Assembly (NCBI RefSeq): GCF_003123685.1
Contig: NZ_QCYJ01000005.1
Span: 248,001 to 312,000 of the forward strand
From: Nocardia aurea
GTDB taxonomy: Bacteria; Actinomycetota; Actinomycetes; Mycobacteriales; Mycobacteriaceae
DNA length: 64,000 bases
Direction: 5' to 3'
The position numbers and the translations under genes were made by a program. Below the pieces are notes generated by a model that saw only the letters and a list, made by a program, of their open reading frames with translations, made no database searches and was not told where the DNA came from. Of this stretch, positions 43,063-52,419 are shown piece after piece. How positions within the stretch are numbered: position 1 is the stretch's first letter; each line of letters opens with the position of its first letter.

Positions 43063-43830
43063 GTGGAGATTTCGGGTACCGCCGCCATTGTCACCGGAGG
43101 CGCGTCCGGCCTCGGAGCCGCGACCGCCAAGCGCTTCGCCGATCTCGGCGCCACCGTCTTCGGACTCGACGTGCCCCAATCCATCGAGCGCGCAGGCGAT
43201 AACGTGCCCGCGGGCGTCACCCTGATCCCCGCCGACGTCACCAGCCACGAAGAGGTCGCGGCCGCGGTCGCCACGGTCGTCGAATCCGGCTCGCCGCTGC
43301 GCATCGTCGTCAACTGCGCCGGTGTCGGCTGGGCCGGGCGCATCCTGTCCAAGAACGGCCCGCACGACCTGGAACTGTTCCGCACCGTCATCACCGTGAA
43401 CCTACTCGGCACCTTCAACGTCATGCGCCTGGCCGCGGACGCGATCGCCAAGACCGACGCCGTCGACCAGTACGGCCAGCGCGGCGTCGTGATCAACACC
43501 GCGTCGGTCGCCGCGTTCGAGGGCCAGATCGGCCAGATCGCGTACTCGGCCTCCAAGGGTGGCGTACACGGCATGACCGTCCCGGCCGCGCGTGACCTCG
43601 CGCAGTTCGGCATTCGCGTCAACACCATCGCCCCCGGCATCATCGACACCCCGATGCTCGCCGGCGTGACCGAGGAATACCGCCAGGGCCTCGAGGCCGG
43701 CGTGCCGTTCCCGTCGCGCCTGGGCCGTCCCGACGAGTACGCGCAGCTGTCGCAGTACATCGTCGAGCACGACTACCTCAACGGCGAGACCATCCGCATG
43801 GACGGCGCGCTGCGCATGACCCCGAGGTAG
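43063..43830 (+). CDS. SDR family dehydrogenase, 3-hydroxyacyl-CoA dehydrogenase type II-like
   Basis: 255 residues. TGGASGLG at about 11-18, NCAGVG near 87, YSASKGG catalytic Tyr/Lys near 160-166, and APGIIDTPML after that, the layout of HSD10-type dehydrogenases. Oxidises 3-hydroxyacyl-CoA or related alcohols with NAD. GTG 43063 has GAGAGGA 5 nt upstream. A perfect-arm hairpin follows. It may share the operator at 42931 with the divergent SDR gene. Confidence 0.88.
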   Translation: MEISGTAAIVTGGASGLGAATAKRFADLGATVFGLDVPQSIERAGDNVPAGVTLIPADVTSHEEVAAAVATVVESGSPLRIVVNCAGVGWAGRILSKNGPHDLELFRTVITVNLLGTFNVMRLAADAIAKTDAVDQYGQRGVVINTASVAAFEGQIGQIAYSASKGGVHGMTVPAARDLAQFGIRVNTIAPGIIDTPMLAGVTEEYRQGLEAGVPFPSRLGRPDEYAQLSQYIVEHDYLNGETIRMDGALRMTPR

Positions 43831-43847
43831 GTCTTCCCGCGACACCC

Positions 43848-43894
43848 GCCGCGCCCCTGCCGTCCGGTTCCCGCCGCGACGACAGGGGCGCGGC
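43848..43894. terminator. Bidirectional hairpin terminator
   Basis: 12-bp perfect arms 43848-43859 and 43883-43894 (GCCGCGCCCCTG and its complement) flank a 23-nt loop. It lies in the 67-bp gap between the SDR and the convergent methyltransferase gene. Confidence 0.65.
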
Positions 43895-43897
43895 GCG

Positions 43898-44725
43898 TTA
43901 TCCGGGGTACGCGAGCGGTTTGTGCGCGATGCCGAGAAAGGCCGTCGTCGACAGCGCGGTATCGGGGCGATAGTTCGCCGCGAGGTACTCGAGCATCGCT
44001 TCCGAGCGCTCGCGCCACACCCGTTCGCCGTCGGCACGCCGGACCAGCTGCATCGCGGCGCTGCTGCGCACCATGGTGTCCCGCAGGTGCTCCGCGCTCT
44101 CGAATACCGCGGAAGCGGTGTGGCGCTGGATCGTCACACCGCGCAAACCGCTTGCCGCCATCTCCGAGGCGAACACCTCGGGATTCTCCAGCCCGAGGAA
44201 ATCCGGCTGCGGTTCCTGGAGTTCCGGATCGGCGGCGGCACAGGCCGCGAAGATCTTCATCATGAGCGGGGAATCGATGATCGGAGCCCAACTGGAGACC
44301 ACCGTGACGCCGCCGGGACGCAGCACCCGGTACAACTCCGCGAAACCCTTGGCCCGGTCCTGGAAGAACATCAACCCGAACATGGAGAAGGCCGCGTCGA
44401 AACTCTCGTCGTCGAAGGGCAGCGCCTGACCGTCGGCCACGGTCGTCGAGATATTGGCGAATCCGGCGGCGGCCGCCGCTTCGCGCAGCCGGGTGAGCAT
44501 CTCCTCGGAGAAATCGACGGCGTGCACCGAGGCCACCTGCGCCGCGGCGGACAGACTCAGCGCCCCCGGACCCGCCGCGACGTCGATGATCCGCGAATCC
44601 GATGCCAGTCCCGCCAATTCCAGTGCGCGGGCGGCGAAGGGTCGCACGATCATCGGCGCGAATTCGGCGTAGTCACCCGCGACCAGGTCCCAGGACTCGG
44701 CCGTGGCGAGCAGATTTGCTGACAT
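43898..44725 (-). CDS. Class I SAM-dependent methyltransferase
   Basis: 275 residues. Motif I VAAGPGALS near residue 52-60, motif II VHAVDFSEEML near 71, then VADGQALPF and FDAAFSMFGLMFF. Transfers methyl from SAM to an unknown acceptor; the short ubiE/Coq5-like pattern leaves the acceptor open. ATG 44725 is chosen over the frame to 44893. It is isolated between terminators (43848 and 44908). Confidence 0.9.
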   Translation of the reverse strand: MSANLLATAESWDLVAGDYAEFAPMIVRPFAARALELAGLASDSRIIDVAAGPGALSLSAAAQVASVHAVDFSEEMLTRLREAAAAAGFANISTTVADGQALPFDDESFDAAFSMFGLMFFQDRAKGFAELYRVLRPGGVTVVSSWAPIIDSPLMMKIFAACAAADPELQEPQPDFLGLENPEVFASEMAASGLRGVTIQRHTASAVFESAEHLRDTMVRSSAAMQLVRRADGERVWRERSEAMLEYLAANYRPDTALSTTAFLGIAHKPLAYPG

Positions 44726-44907
44726 GTTCGTGCACGATCCTTTCGACCGTCCCAGGCTACGCGCGAGTACGTTCCGCGAACCAGAGACCGAGTCGAATAT
44801 CGCTGCGCCCGAATATCTTCGACAACCGAAATCGACCGGCCGGTCTTTTTGGCTACGCCTGACCCGAGACCGCCGCACGCAACGGACCGACACCGCGACG
44901 ACCGCGG

Positions 44908-44940
44908 ACCGGTGGCCTCCACGAACGGGAGGCCACCGGT
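44908..44940 (-). terminator. Hairpin terminator after htpG
   Basis: 13-bp perfect arms 44908-44920 and 44928-44940 with a 7-nt loop, 11 bp beyond the htpG stop codon in its direction. Confidence 0.75.
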
Positions 44941-44950
44941 CCCGATCGGG

Positions 44951-46915
44951 CTACAGCGTGCGCGTCAGCCGGTCGGTGAGGATCTGAGCGAAACGCGCCG
45001 GATCCTTCAACTCCCCGCCCTCGGCCAGCACCGCCGTGCCGTAGAGCAGTTCCGCGGTCTCCGACAGCTCGGGCACCTTGTCCGCGTCGGCGTCGTCCTT
45101 GCGGGTGAAGTAGGCGTCGCGCAGACCGGTGACCAGCGGGTGCGACGGATTGAGCTCGAGAATCCGCTTGCTCTCCGGTACCGCCTGACCCGAGGCCCGG
45201 TACATCCGCTCCAGCATGGGGGTGAAGTCGTAGACATCACCGACCAGGCAGGCCGGGGAGGTGGTGAGCCGGTTGGTGAGCCGCACCTCCTTGACGCTCT
45301 CGTCCAGGGTTTTGCCGAGCCAGCTCAGCACATCGGCGAAATCCTTGTCCTGCTGTTCGCGCAGCGCCTCGGAGGCCTTCTTCTCCTCCTCGGTCTCCAG
45401 GTCGATCTCGCCCTTGGCGATGGACTGGAACGGTTTGCCGTCGAATTCGGTGACCGAACCGACCCACATCTCGTCGACCGGATCGGTCAGGATCAGCACC
45501 TCGCGGCCCTTGGCCTTGAATGCCTCGATATGGGGCGAGGATTCGATCTGCTGACGGCTCTCGCCGGTCATGAAGTAGATCGAGTCCTGGCCTTCGGCCA
45601 TCCGCTCGACGTACTGCGCGAGGGTGGTCACCTCGGAATCCGAATGCGTCGACGCGAACGAGGAGACCTGCAACAGTGTCTCGCGATTGTCGAAATCCGA
45701 GAGCAGACCCTCCTTGAGGACGCGACCGAACTCCTTCCAGAAGGTCTGGTAGTTCGTCTGGTCCTCGGCGCCCTGGATGTCCTTGACCGTCGAGAGCACC
45801 TTCTTCACCAGGCGCTTGCGGATCATCTGGATCTGGCGGTCCTGTTGCAGGATCTCGCGCGAGACGTTGAGCGAGAGGTCCTGCGCGTCCACCACGCCCT
45901 TGACGAAACGCAGATACTCCGGCATCAGCTCCTCGCAGTTGTCCATGATGAACACCCGCTTGACGTAGAGCTGCACGCCGCGCTTGTGATCGCGGGTGAA
46001 CAGGTCGAACGGCGCGTGCGACGGGATGAATAGCAGCGCCTGGTACTCGAAGGTGCCCTCGGCCTTCATCGGGATGATCTCGAGCGGATCGTCCCAGCCG
46101 TGGCTGACGTGCTTGTAGAACTCCTTGTACTCCTCGTCGCCGACCTCGCTCCTGGGGCGGGTCCACAGCGCCTTCATCGAGTTGAGGGTCTGATCCTCGA
46201 CGATCACACGCTCGGTCTTCTCTTCGCCCTCCTCCCCGGAGTCCTCGGTGACCGTGCGCTCCACCTTCATGCGCACCGGCCAGGCGATGAAATCGGAGTA
46301 CTTCTTCACGATTTCGCGGAGCTTCCACTCCTGGGTGTAATCGAAGAGGTGGTCGTCCTCGTCGGCGGGCTTGAGGTGCAGCGTGACCGTGGTGCCCTGG
46401 GGAGCTTCGTCCAGCGTCTCGATGGTGTAGGTCGACTGGCCCTCCGACTCCCAGCGGGTGCCTTCGGTCTCGCCCGCCTTGCGGGTGGTCAGGGCGACCT
46501 TGTCGGCGACCATGAACGTCGAGTAGAAGCCGATGCCGAACTGGCCGATGAGCTCCTCGGCCGCGGCGTCGGATTTGGCATCGTTGAGCTTCTTGCGCAG
46601 TTCCGCGGTGCCCGACTTGGCGAGTGTGCCGATCAGGTCAACCACCTCGGCGCGGGACATGCCGATGCCGTTGTCCCGGACGGTGAGGATCCGCGCGTCC
46701 TTGTCGACCTCCAGTTCGACGTGTAGGTCGGAGGTGTCGACGTGCAGGTCCTTGTCCTTGTAGGACTCCAGCCGCAGCTTGTCCAAGGCGTCGGAAGCGT
46801 TCGAGATCAGCTCCCGCAGGAACGTGTCTTTGTTGGAGTAGACCGAGTGGATCATCAGCTCGAGAAGCTGATGGGTTTCGGCCTGGAACTCGAGTTGTTC
46901 GACATGCTCTGTCAC
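44951..46915 (-). CDS. htpG: Molecular chaperone HtpG (Hsp90)
   Basis: 654 residues. The N-terminal GHKL ATPase domain has MIHSVYSNKDTFLRELISNASDALD near residue 20-45, DNGIGM near 85, and GTLAKSGT; the middle and C-terminal domains follow. ATP-dependent protein-folding chaperone, cytosolic. GTG 46915 is chosen as start; the frame extends to 47032 but those 39 residues are basic and unlike the family. The TM0106-type nuclease ends 49 bp upstream on the same strand, so they may be one transcript. A terminator follows. Confidence 0.97.
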   Translation of the reverse strand: MTEHVEQLEFQAETHQLLELMIHSVYSNKDTFLRELISNASDALDKLRLESYKDKDLHVDTSDLHVELEVDKDARILTVRDNGIGMSRAEVVDLIGTLAKSGTAELRKKLNDAKSDAAAEELIGQFGIGFYSTFMVADKVALTTRKAGETEGTRWESEGQSTYTIETLDEAPQGTTVTLHLKPADEDDHLFDYTQEWKLREIVKKYSDFIAWPVRMKVERTVTEDSGEEGEEKTERVIVEDQTLNSMKALWTRPRSEVGDEEYKEFYKHVSHGWDDPLEIIPMKAEGTFEYQALLFIPSHAPFDLFTRDHKRGVQLYVKRVFIMDNCEELMPEYLRFVKGVVDAQDLSLNVSREILQQDRQIQMIRKRLVKKVLSTVKDIQGAEDQTNYQTFWKEFGRVLKEGLLSDFDNRETLLQVSSFASTHSDSEVTTLAQYVERMAEGQDSIYFMTGESRQQIESSPHIEAFKAKGREVLILTDPVDEMWVGSVTEFDGKPFQSIAKGEIDLETEEEKKASEALREQQDKDFADVLSWLGKTLDESVKEVRLTNRLTTSPACLVGDVYDFTPMLERMYRASGQAVPESKRILELNPSHPLVTGLRDAYFTRKDDADADKVPELSETAELLYGTAVLAEGGELKDPARFAQILTDRLTRTL

Positions 46916-46964
46916 GGTCGCGATGGTACCGCCGTCGCTCCGGCGACCGGATCGCGACCGCTGG

Positions 46965-48734
46965 TCAGACGCCTGCGCGGAAATCCGTGAGGCCGGGAAC
47001 CTCGAGATCGGCGCAGTGCGCGACCCGCTCACGCGGATTCATCCACTCGCGCAGCACCATGGTCGCGCGCACGTCGTCCTCGTTGTACTCGAGCAGGCGG
47101 GTGCGCTGGGAAAGGTCGGGTTCGGCGTCGTAGCCGACCGCGCGGCGGTACCAGCCCATCGACGCCTCGCCGCCCGCCTCCGGATCACGCCAGGAGAAAC
47201 CGGCCACCGGCGCGATCTTCTTCAGGCCCTTGCCGTTCGGGCAGATGAACTGCTCGGAGACGGCCTGGAACATGTCGACCCATTCGGGGCCGTCGACGAA
47301 CGCGCGCACCTGTTCGACCGTCGGCACGCCCGGCCTGCCCGCGAACCTGCGCGCCGACTCGTAGAGCCACTTGTCCTCGGCGGTACGCGAATAGCAGTAG
47401 GCGGCAAAGGTTTTCCCGCTGGTGGCGGCCTCGGCGCGCACCGTCATCAACCAGGTCCAGAATTCGCCGAAGGAACGGCCCTCGTCCTCGGTCGGCAGCG
47501 GGTCCCAGGTGAGGAACGGCCGGTAGACCCCGTCGAGCAGCGTGCCCCACAGGTAGGCGCCGTACTCCTGGTAGCTCTCCAGATCGACGTCGACCTCGAC
47601 ATCGGCGCGGCGCACGTACACCCGGTCCAACCTGCGCACCAGCGGCGCGCCCGCGAGCCAGGCCCGCGCGGTGACGACAGCCTCGTCGAACGGGCCGTGC
47701 TGCCAGTCCTCGGGGTCGGGGCCGACCCAGGCGGCGAGATCGTCGATGGTCCGCACCCCGTGCCCGCGCAGGACCTCGGCGCGCGAACCGGGCGCGACCA
47801 GGCTGACGTCGTGGTGTTCGGCGAGCCAGCCCTCGCAGCCGCGCCCGCCGTCGACACCGCGGTTCCACCACGGGCACTGACGGCATTCGGGCACCTTCGA
47901 CGGCACGGTCGGCAGTTCGTTGCGCACCACGGCGATGCGGTCGGCGTAGCGGTGGTCGTAGTCGGCGAGCACCGGGCCGAGATCGTGGACCAGGATCCGG
48001 TCCGGGTCGTAGCGGCGGGCGCCTCCTGGCCCGCGCCCGGCGTTCTCACCGCCGACCTGTCCCTCGTTGCGACCGAACTGGTAGCCGATCACCCCGCCGA
48101 CCAGCGCCGGACTGGCGAGCCCGTGGCGTTGCAGCATCCGGTACAGGTGTGCGAGACGTTGCTGATCGCGGGGCTGCTGGCGCAGTTTCCGGTACGGATC
48201 GGGCCGGGGGTCCCAGCGATAGGGGTCCGAGGTGGTCGGATGGAAATCGGCCGGTTCGGGTCTGCGCGGATCGGTCACCTTGTGATTGACGACGATCACC
48301 GGGATGTAGCCGCCCCGATCGTGGTCGCGCAGCAGGATTTCCGCGCCACCGCGCCTGCCGGTATCCGGTTCCTGGGGCAGCAGCCCGCCCCAGATGTGTT
48401 TGCCGCCCGCCGCGCACGCCCGCATGGTCGCCTCGGCGCGCTCCGTGGCGCGCAGACTCGGATCGATCACGACCCAACCGTCGGGATCGGCGCCGACCAG
48501 CGCCTCGCGCACCCGATTGCGGTGTTCGGCCGCGGCTTCGCGCCGCTGGCGCACGCCGGGATCCTCCACGACACCGGTCAGCAGATGGGGGTGGGCGGAG
48601 TTCAGATGCAGCCGATGCCGGCACCCGATCAGTGCCCGCGCGTCGATGAAAGCCACCGGGCCGCCGACCGCCTGCCGATTGCCGGCCATGCCGTCGTCTA
48701 CGCGACCCTCGCGGTCACCGATGCCCGAATTCAC
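46965..48734 (-). CDS. TM0106-family RecB-like nuclease
   Basis: 589 residues. An N-terminal nuclease-like part starts AFIDARALIGCRHRL, and a four-Cys-type segment (ECRQCPWWN...GRGC) sits mid-protein, as in RecB-family proteins with an iron-sulfur cluster. The C-terminal RNase H-like domain carries LEYNEDDVRATMVLREWM. Role in DNA metabolism is inferred; direct substrate unknown. GTG 48734 follows CATACT by 6 nt; ATG 48689 is an alternative. The upstream frame to 48806 is rejected. Confidence 0.8.
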   Translation of the reverse strand: MNSGIGDREGRVDDGMAGNRQAVGGPVAFIDARALIGCRHRLHLNSAHPHLLTGVVEDPGVRQRREAAAEHRNRVREALVGADPDGWVVIDPSLRATERAEATMRACAAGGKHIWGGLLPQEPDTGRRGGAEILLRDHDRGGYIPVIVVNHKVTDPRRPEPADFHPTTSDPYRWDPRPDPYRKLRQQPRDQQRLAHLYRMLQRHGLASPALVGGVIGYQFGRNEGQVGGENAGRGPGGARRYDPDRILVHDLGPVLADYDHRYADRIAVVRNELPTVPSKVPECRQCPWWNRGVDGGRGCEGWLAEHHDVSLVAPGSRAEVLRGHGVRTIDDLAAWVGPDPEDWQHGPFDEAVVTARAWLAGAPLVRRLDRVYVRRADVEVDVDLESYQEYGAYLWGTLLDGVYRPFLTWDPLPTEDEGRSFGEFWTWLMTVRAEAATSGKTFAAYCYSRTAEDKWLYESARRFAGRPGVPTVEQVRAFVDGPEWVDMFQAVSEQFICPNGKGLKKIAPVAGFSWRDPEAGGEASMGWYRRAVGYDAEPDLSQRTRLLEYNEDDVRATMVLREWMNPRERVAHCADLEVPGLTDFRAGV

Positions 48735-48930
48735 GTATGCAGTATGGTCCCTGCCCCCGACAACTCCGCGCACCGCATGACCGGCCACCCCGGCGCTGAC
48801 ATGCACCGCTCACCCCCTCGCGATGGGGGACGGCAACCCGATAGGGTTACGGCAAACCGTGTGACATGGGCGGAAGGGCGTTCCCCGACGTCCTACTGCC
48901 ATGGCAAACCAGCATGACGGAGGGCCTTCG

Positions 48931-49560
48931 ATGGGGTTGTTCACCAAGCGCAAGCGGCGTCCGAGCCGGCGGGCCGAGGCGAAAGCTCTCAAGCACAAGG
49001 CCGCGATGGAGGCCAAGCTGGGCGCGAGGAACGACCGCAAGGCCCAGCGCGCGCAGGCGCGCATCGACCGCAAGGTCGCCAAGGCGCGGATCTCCACGTT
49101 GCAGGCCGAGGAGAAGGCCGCGCTGAAACTGGCGGCCAAGGCCGAGCGCGATCCGTTCAGCGCGAGCCAGGTTCGCAAATACCTCGGTGTGGCCCGGGTT
49201 CTCGTGCCGGTGCTGGCTCCGCTCGCCTACCGGGGCGCGACCTTCGTGCGCGGACAGATCGATACCCGTCGCGCTCAGCAGCTCGGGATCGGCATCGACC
49301 AGCTCGGGGATTTCGCGGGTCACGGCGGCAAACTCCAGGCGCGGATCGCCAATGTGGAATCGGCGCTGGGCAAGATCGAGGGTGAGGCCGACAACAAGAA
49401 GTTCGTCACCACCACCGAGGATCGCCTGGCCAGCCTGTCCGCGGCGGTGCGCACCGCCGAACAGATGCCCGCGCCGCGCCGCAGGGCCGTGCACCAGTCG
49501 ATCTCCGACGAACTCTCCGGTGTCGAGGCGGATGTGCTCGCCCGCCTCGGTGTGAACTGA
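48931..49560 (+). CDS. DUF6474 family protein (Rv3850-like)
   Basis: 209 residues. The first ~95 are extremely basic and helical (RKRRPSRRAEAKALKHKAAMEAK... rich in Lys/Arg/Ala), then a more neutral helical C-terminal part with repeated heptads. DNA/RNA or membrane association is possible; a role is not known. ATG 48931 is preferred over 48901 because GGAGGG lies 6 nt upstream. This matches Rv3850 position and length (about 218). Confidence 0.85.
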   Translation: MGLFTKRKRRPSRRAEAKALKHKAAMEAKLGARNDRKAQRAQARIDRKVAKARISTLQAEEKAALKLAAKAERDPFSASQVRKYLGVARVLVPVLAPLAYRGATFVRGQIDTRRAQQLGIGIDQLGDFAGHGGKLQARIANVESALGKIEGEADNKKFVTTTEDRLASLSAAVRTAEQMPAPRRRAVHQSISDELSGVEADVLARLGVN

Positions 49561-49651
49561 CCACTGCCGAGATGCGGGACCCGGCACGACCTCACCGAGC
49601 GCGGCTCTCGCCGTGCCCGGTGACCGTCGTCCGGCCCACCGGTGCTCCGAA

Positions 49652-50176
49652 GTGACGGCGCGGTACGGGAATACGGCCCGTGGCGGCATTGTCGGCGCGA
49701 TGGTCGCGGCCCTCGCCATCGCCGCGCACGGATGCGCGGGCGGCGGTTTCCCCGACTCCGCCGACGGCGCCGCGCTGATCCTGCTCTCGATCGTCGCCGG
49801 AACCGTCGCCGCGCGCCTGCCGCTCGGTGTCTTCGGGGTCCTCGGCACACTAGCGGCGGGTCAGTTCGCCGGACATGTCGTACTGAGCGGGATGGTCGGC
49901 CACGGTCATGCCGCGATCGCGCAGCCTCCGGTCCCGCTGCCCGGCGCAGGGATGCTGTTCACGCACGGTCTGGCCGCGGCTGTCGGCGGCGCGCTGATCC
50001 TGCTGGCACAGCGCCTCTACGATTTCGCCTGCGCCACCGTGCTCGCGGTGATCACCCGGCCCGTCGCCGGGCCCCTCCCCCGCTTGCTCGGATCGGCGGC
50101 GACCGGCCCCGGACCGTCCCCTGCTTCTCCGAACGGCGCGATCGGACCTCGCGCGCCGCCGGTGCCCGCTCGCTAG
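49652..50176 (+). CDS. Hydrophobic membrane protein of the CopCD locus
   Basis: 174 residues with about four hydrophobic segments and several His residues in HAAIAQPPV / LFTHGLAA surroundings. No family recognised. GTG 49652 is the probable start; the frame to 49613 is a weaker choice. It precedes YcnI-CopC-CopD with a 38-bp gap and its His-bearing helices suggest a metal-related membrane role, which is only an inference. Confidence 0.65.
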   Translation: MTARYGNTARGGIVGAMVAALAIAAHGCAGGGFPDSADGAALILLSIVAGTVAARLPLGVFGVLGTLAAGQFAGHVVLSGMVGHGHAAIAQPPVPLPGAGMLFTHGLAAAVGGALILLAQRLYDFACATVLAVITRPVAGPLPRLLGSAATGPGPSPASPNGAIGPRAPPVPAR

Positions 50177-50214
50177 CTCGCACCATCTTCCCCTCGGAGA
50201 GAAAGCATTTCACC

Positions 50215-50865
50215 ATGCGTAGTTCAGTTCTGCGTGCCTGCGGCGGCTCGGTGGCCGTCCTCGGACTCGTCCTGCTCGGCGGCGGCACCGCCGCTGCCCA
50301 CGTGACCGCCGACGCCCCCGGTGCGGCACAGGGCGGGTACTCGGTCGTCACCTTCCGCGTCCCCACCGAATCGGAGACCGCGGCGACGACCGCGCTCACC
50401 GTCACCCTGCCCAACGTGAAAAGCGCGCGCACCGAAGCCCTTCCCGGCTGGAGCGCCAAGGTCGACCGCAACGACAAGTCCGAGGCGGTCGCCGTGACGT
50501 GGACCGCCGATCCCGGTTCGCCCGGCGTCGCGCCCGGCCAGTTCCAGCGCTTCGTCGTCTCGCTGGGCCCGCTGCCGAAGCAGGACACCGTCAGCTTCCC
50601 CGCGAAGCAGACATACAGCGACGGCAAGGTCGTCAGCTGGGATCAACCGGCCGGACCCGACGGCGCCGAACCCGAACATCCGGCACCGGCGCTCACCCTT
50701 GCGGCGAGCGCGGGCGACGGCGACGATCACCACGCCGCGAGCGCCGAACCGACGACCGAGGACACCGACGACACCGCGCGGTGGATCGGCGGCATCGGAC
50801 TCGCCCTCGGATTGCTCGGCGTCGCGCTCGGCATCGGCAACGTCCTGCGCGGACGTCGATCGTGA
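50215..50865 (+). CDS. ycnI: YcnI family copper-binding membrane protein
   Basis: 216 residues. Signal peptide (VLGLVLLGGGTAAA) followed by the mature start AHVTADAP, the His at the new N-terminus being the YcnI copper ligand. The DUF1775 domain (YSVVTFRVPTES..., LPGWSAKVDRN) extends to about residue 155. A His/Asp-rich linker and one C-terminal helix follow. Binds copper outside the membrane for delivery. Overlaps copC by GTGA. Confidence 0.92.
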   Translation: MRSSVLRACGGSVAVLGLVLLGGGTAAAHVTADAPGAAQGGYSVVTFRVPTESETAATTALTVTLPNVKSARTEALPGWSAKVDRNDKSEAVAVTWTADPGSPGVAPGQFQRFVVSLGPLPKQDTVSFPAKQTYSDGKVVSWDQPAGPDGAEPEHPAPALTLAASAGDGDDHHAASAEPTTEDTDDTARWIGGIGLALGLLGVALGIGNVLRGRRS

Positions 50866-51416
50866 AGCGCGGCACGAGGTTCCGGGCCGGTCGGGTGATG
50901 GCCGCGCTGGTCGTCACCGGACTCGCGTTACTCGGCGGCGGACTGGCGGCCGGACCCGCGGCGGCGCATTCGGCGCCGGTCGCCAGCGTGCCCGATGACG
51001 GCGCGACGGTCGACACCGCGCCCGCGCGCGCCAGTGTCACCTTCAACGAGGCCCTGCAATCGAATTTCCCGACGATGACGGTGGTCGGCCCCGACGGCAA
51101 CCTGTGGTCCAAGGGTGAGCCCGTGGTCGACGGGAAGACCATCTCGGTCGAGGTCGGCGAACTCGGGCCCGCGGGTAAATACACCGTCGCGTTCCGGGTG
51201 ACCTCCGCCGACGGCCATCCGGTCAGCGGTTTCAGGACGTTCACGCTGAGCACCGCCGGTCACGGCACGCCCGGTGCCGCCGCCGATGCCGCGGGCACAT
51301 CCGACAGCGACGACGGCGGCGTCCCGCTGTGGGTCTTCATCGTCGGCGCCGTCGTGCTGTTCGGCGGCGGTCTCGCCTTCGCGCTGTTCGGCGGACGCGG
51401 ACGCGAGAAGCGATAG
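50862..51416 (+). CDS. copC: CopC-domain copper resistance protein
   Basis: 184 residues. Signal peptide, then mature HSAPVASVPDDGATVDTAP with the N-terminal His copper ligand, ASVTFNEALQSNF, and VTSADGHPVSGFRTFTLS. One C-terminal membrane helix anchors it outside. Partner of CopD. GTG 50862 overlaps the ycnI stop (GTGA). Confidence 0.95.
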   Translation: MKRGTRFRAGRVMAALVVTGLALLGGGLAAGPAAAHSAPVASVPDDGATVDTAPARASVTFNEALQSNFPTMTVVGPDGNLWSKGEPVVDGKTISVEVGELGPAGKYTVAFRVTSADGHPVSGFRTFTLSTAGHGTPGAAADAAGTSDSDDGGVPLWVFIVGAVVLFGGGLAFALFGGRGREKR

Positions 51417-51429
51417 GAACGCGACAGCG

Positions 51430-52359
51430 GTGAAGAGTGGGACGACCGGCGGCAGGGACGCGGTATCACTGTTGCTGATCGTCCCCGCCGGACTGCTCGG
51501 CGTCGGCCTGGCGTGGGTTCTCACCGCCGGTGACCTGCCCGCCCAGGCCGTCATCCGGGTGCTCGCGGACTGCGTCGGCGCCACGGTGCTCGGGCTGGCC
51601 GCGCTGCCCCGGTTGCACGCGCGACTCCAGCCACCGTGGCGGCTGCTGGCCGTCCTGGCCGGAATCTGGTGCGGTACCGAATTCGCGATCCTGCTGTTCG
51701 AGGCCGCCGACGTCGTCGGCGTGCCGCTGCGACGACTCGGCGCGGGGCAGTTCGGCACCTTCCTGACCGAGATCAGCGCCGGGCAGGTCGGTATCGCGAT
51801 CCTGCTCGGCACCGGCGCGACCGCGGGCTATTCGGCGCTGATCTACCGGCGCAGCGAGGCCGCGTCGACCGATCTCGTGCTGGTGTTCGCCGCCGTCGCG
51901 CTGATATTGCGCCCGATCACCGGGCATATGTCGCAGCAGTCCTTCGGTTCGGTGCTCGCGGCCGTGCACGCCCTCGCCGCGGCGGCCTGGTTCGGCCTGC
52001 TCGTCGCCTTGGCCTCGGTGGTGCGTTCGCGCGGTCAGTGGGCGACGGTGCTGCCCCGGTACTCCGCCGTCGCGCTGCCGTTGATCGGCGCGGTGGCGCT
52101 GACCGGAATCGTGAACGGACTCGTGCGCCTCGGCGGACTCGGACCGCTGCTGTCGACCGGTTACGGCCGGATCCTGCTCGCCAAGACGGTCGTACTCCTC
52201 GCACTGCTGGCGCTGGGCTGGTGGTGGCGACGCTCCTGGGTCGGGCGCGCCGCCGACCATCGCATGACCGCCGACGCGTCGCTGCGCCGAGCCGTGACCG
52301 AGGTGGCGGTGATGGCGGTCGCATTCGGTCTCGCGTCGGCGCTCGCCGTCACCGCCTGA
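51430..52359 (+). CDS. copD: CopD family copper-import membrane protein
   Basis: 309 residues with about eight membrane helices and the CopD core (SVLAAVHALAAAAWFGLLVALA, ILLAKTVVLLALLALGW). Acts with CopC and YcnI in moving copper across the membrane. GTG 51430 is 13 bp after the copC stop, and the frame extends further upstream only through copC in a different frame. Confidence 0.9.
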   Translation: MKSGTTGGRDAVSLLLIVPAGLLGVGLAWVLTAGDLPAQAVIRVLADCVGATVLGLAALPRLHARLQPPWRLLAVLAGIWCGTEFAILLFEAADVVGVPLRRLGAGQFGTFLTEISAGQVGIAILLGTGATAGYSALIYRRSEAASTDLVLVFAAVALILRPITGHMSQQSFGSVLAAVHALAAAAWFGLLVALASVVRSRGQWATVLPRYSAVALPLIGAVALTGIVNGLVRLGGLGPLLSTGYGRILLAKTVVLLALLALGWWWRRSWVGRAADHRMTADASLRRAVTEVAVMAVAFGLASALAVTA

Positions 52360-52419
52360 GGGTCGGACGGCGTCATCGGACCGTGGGGCGACCTGCGGTA
52401 ACCCGTTACAGTGGCCGAT

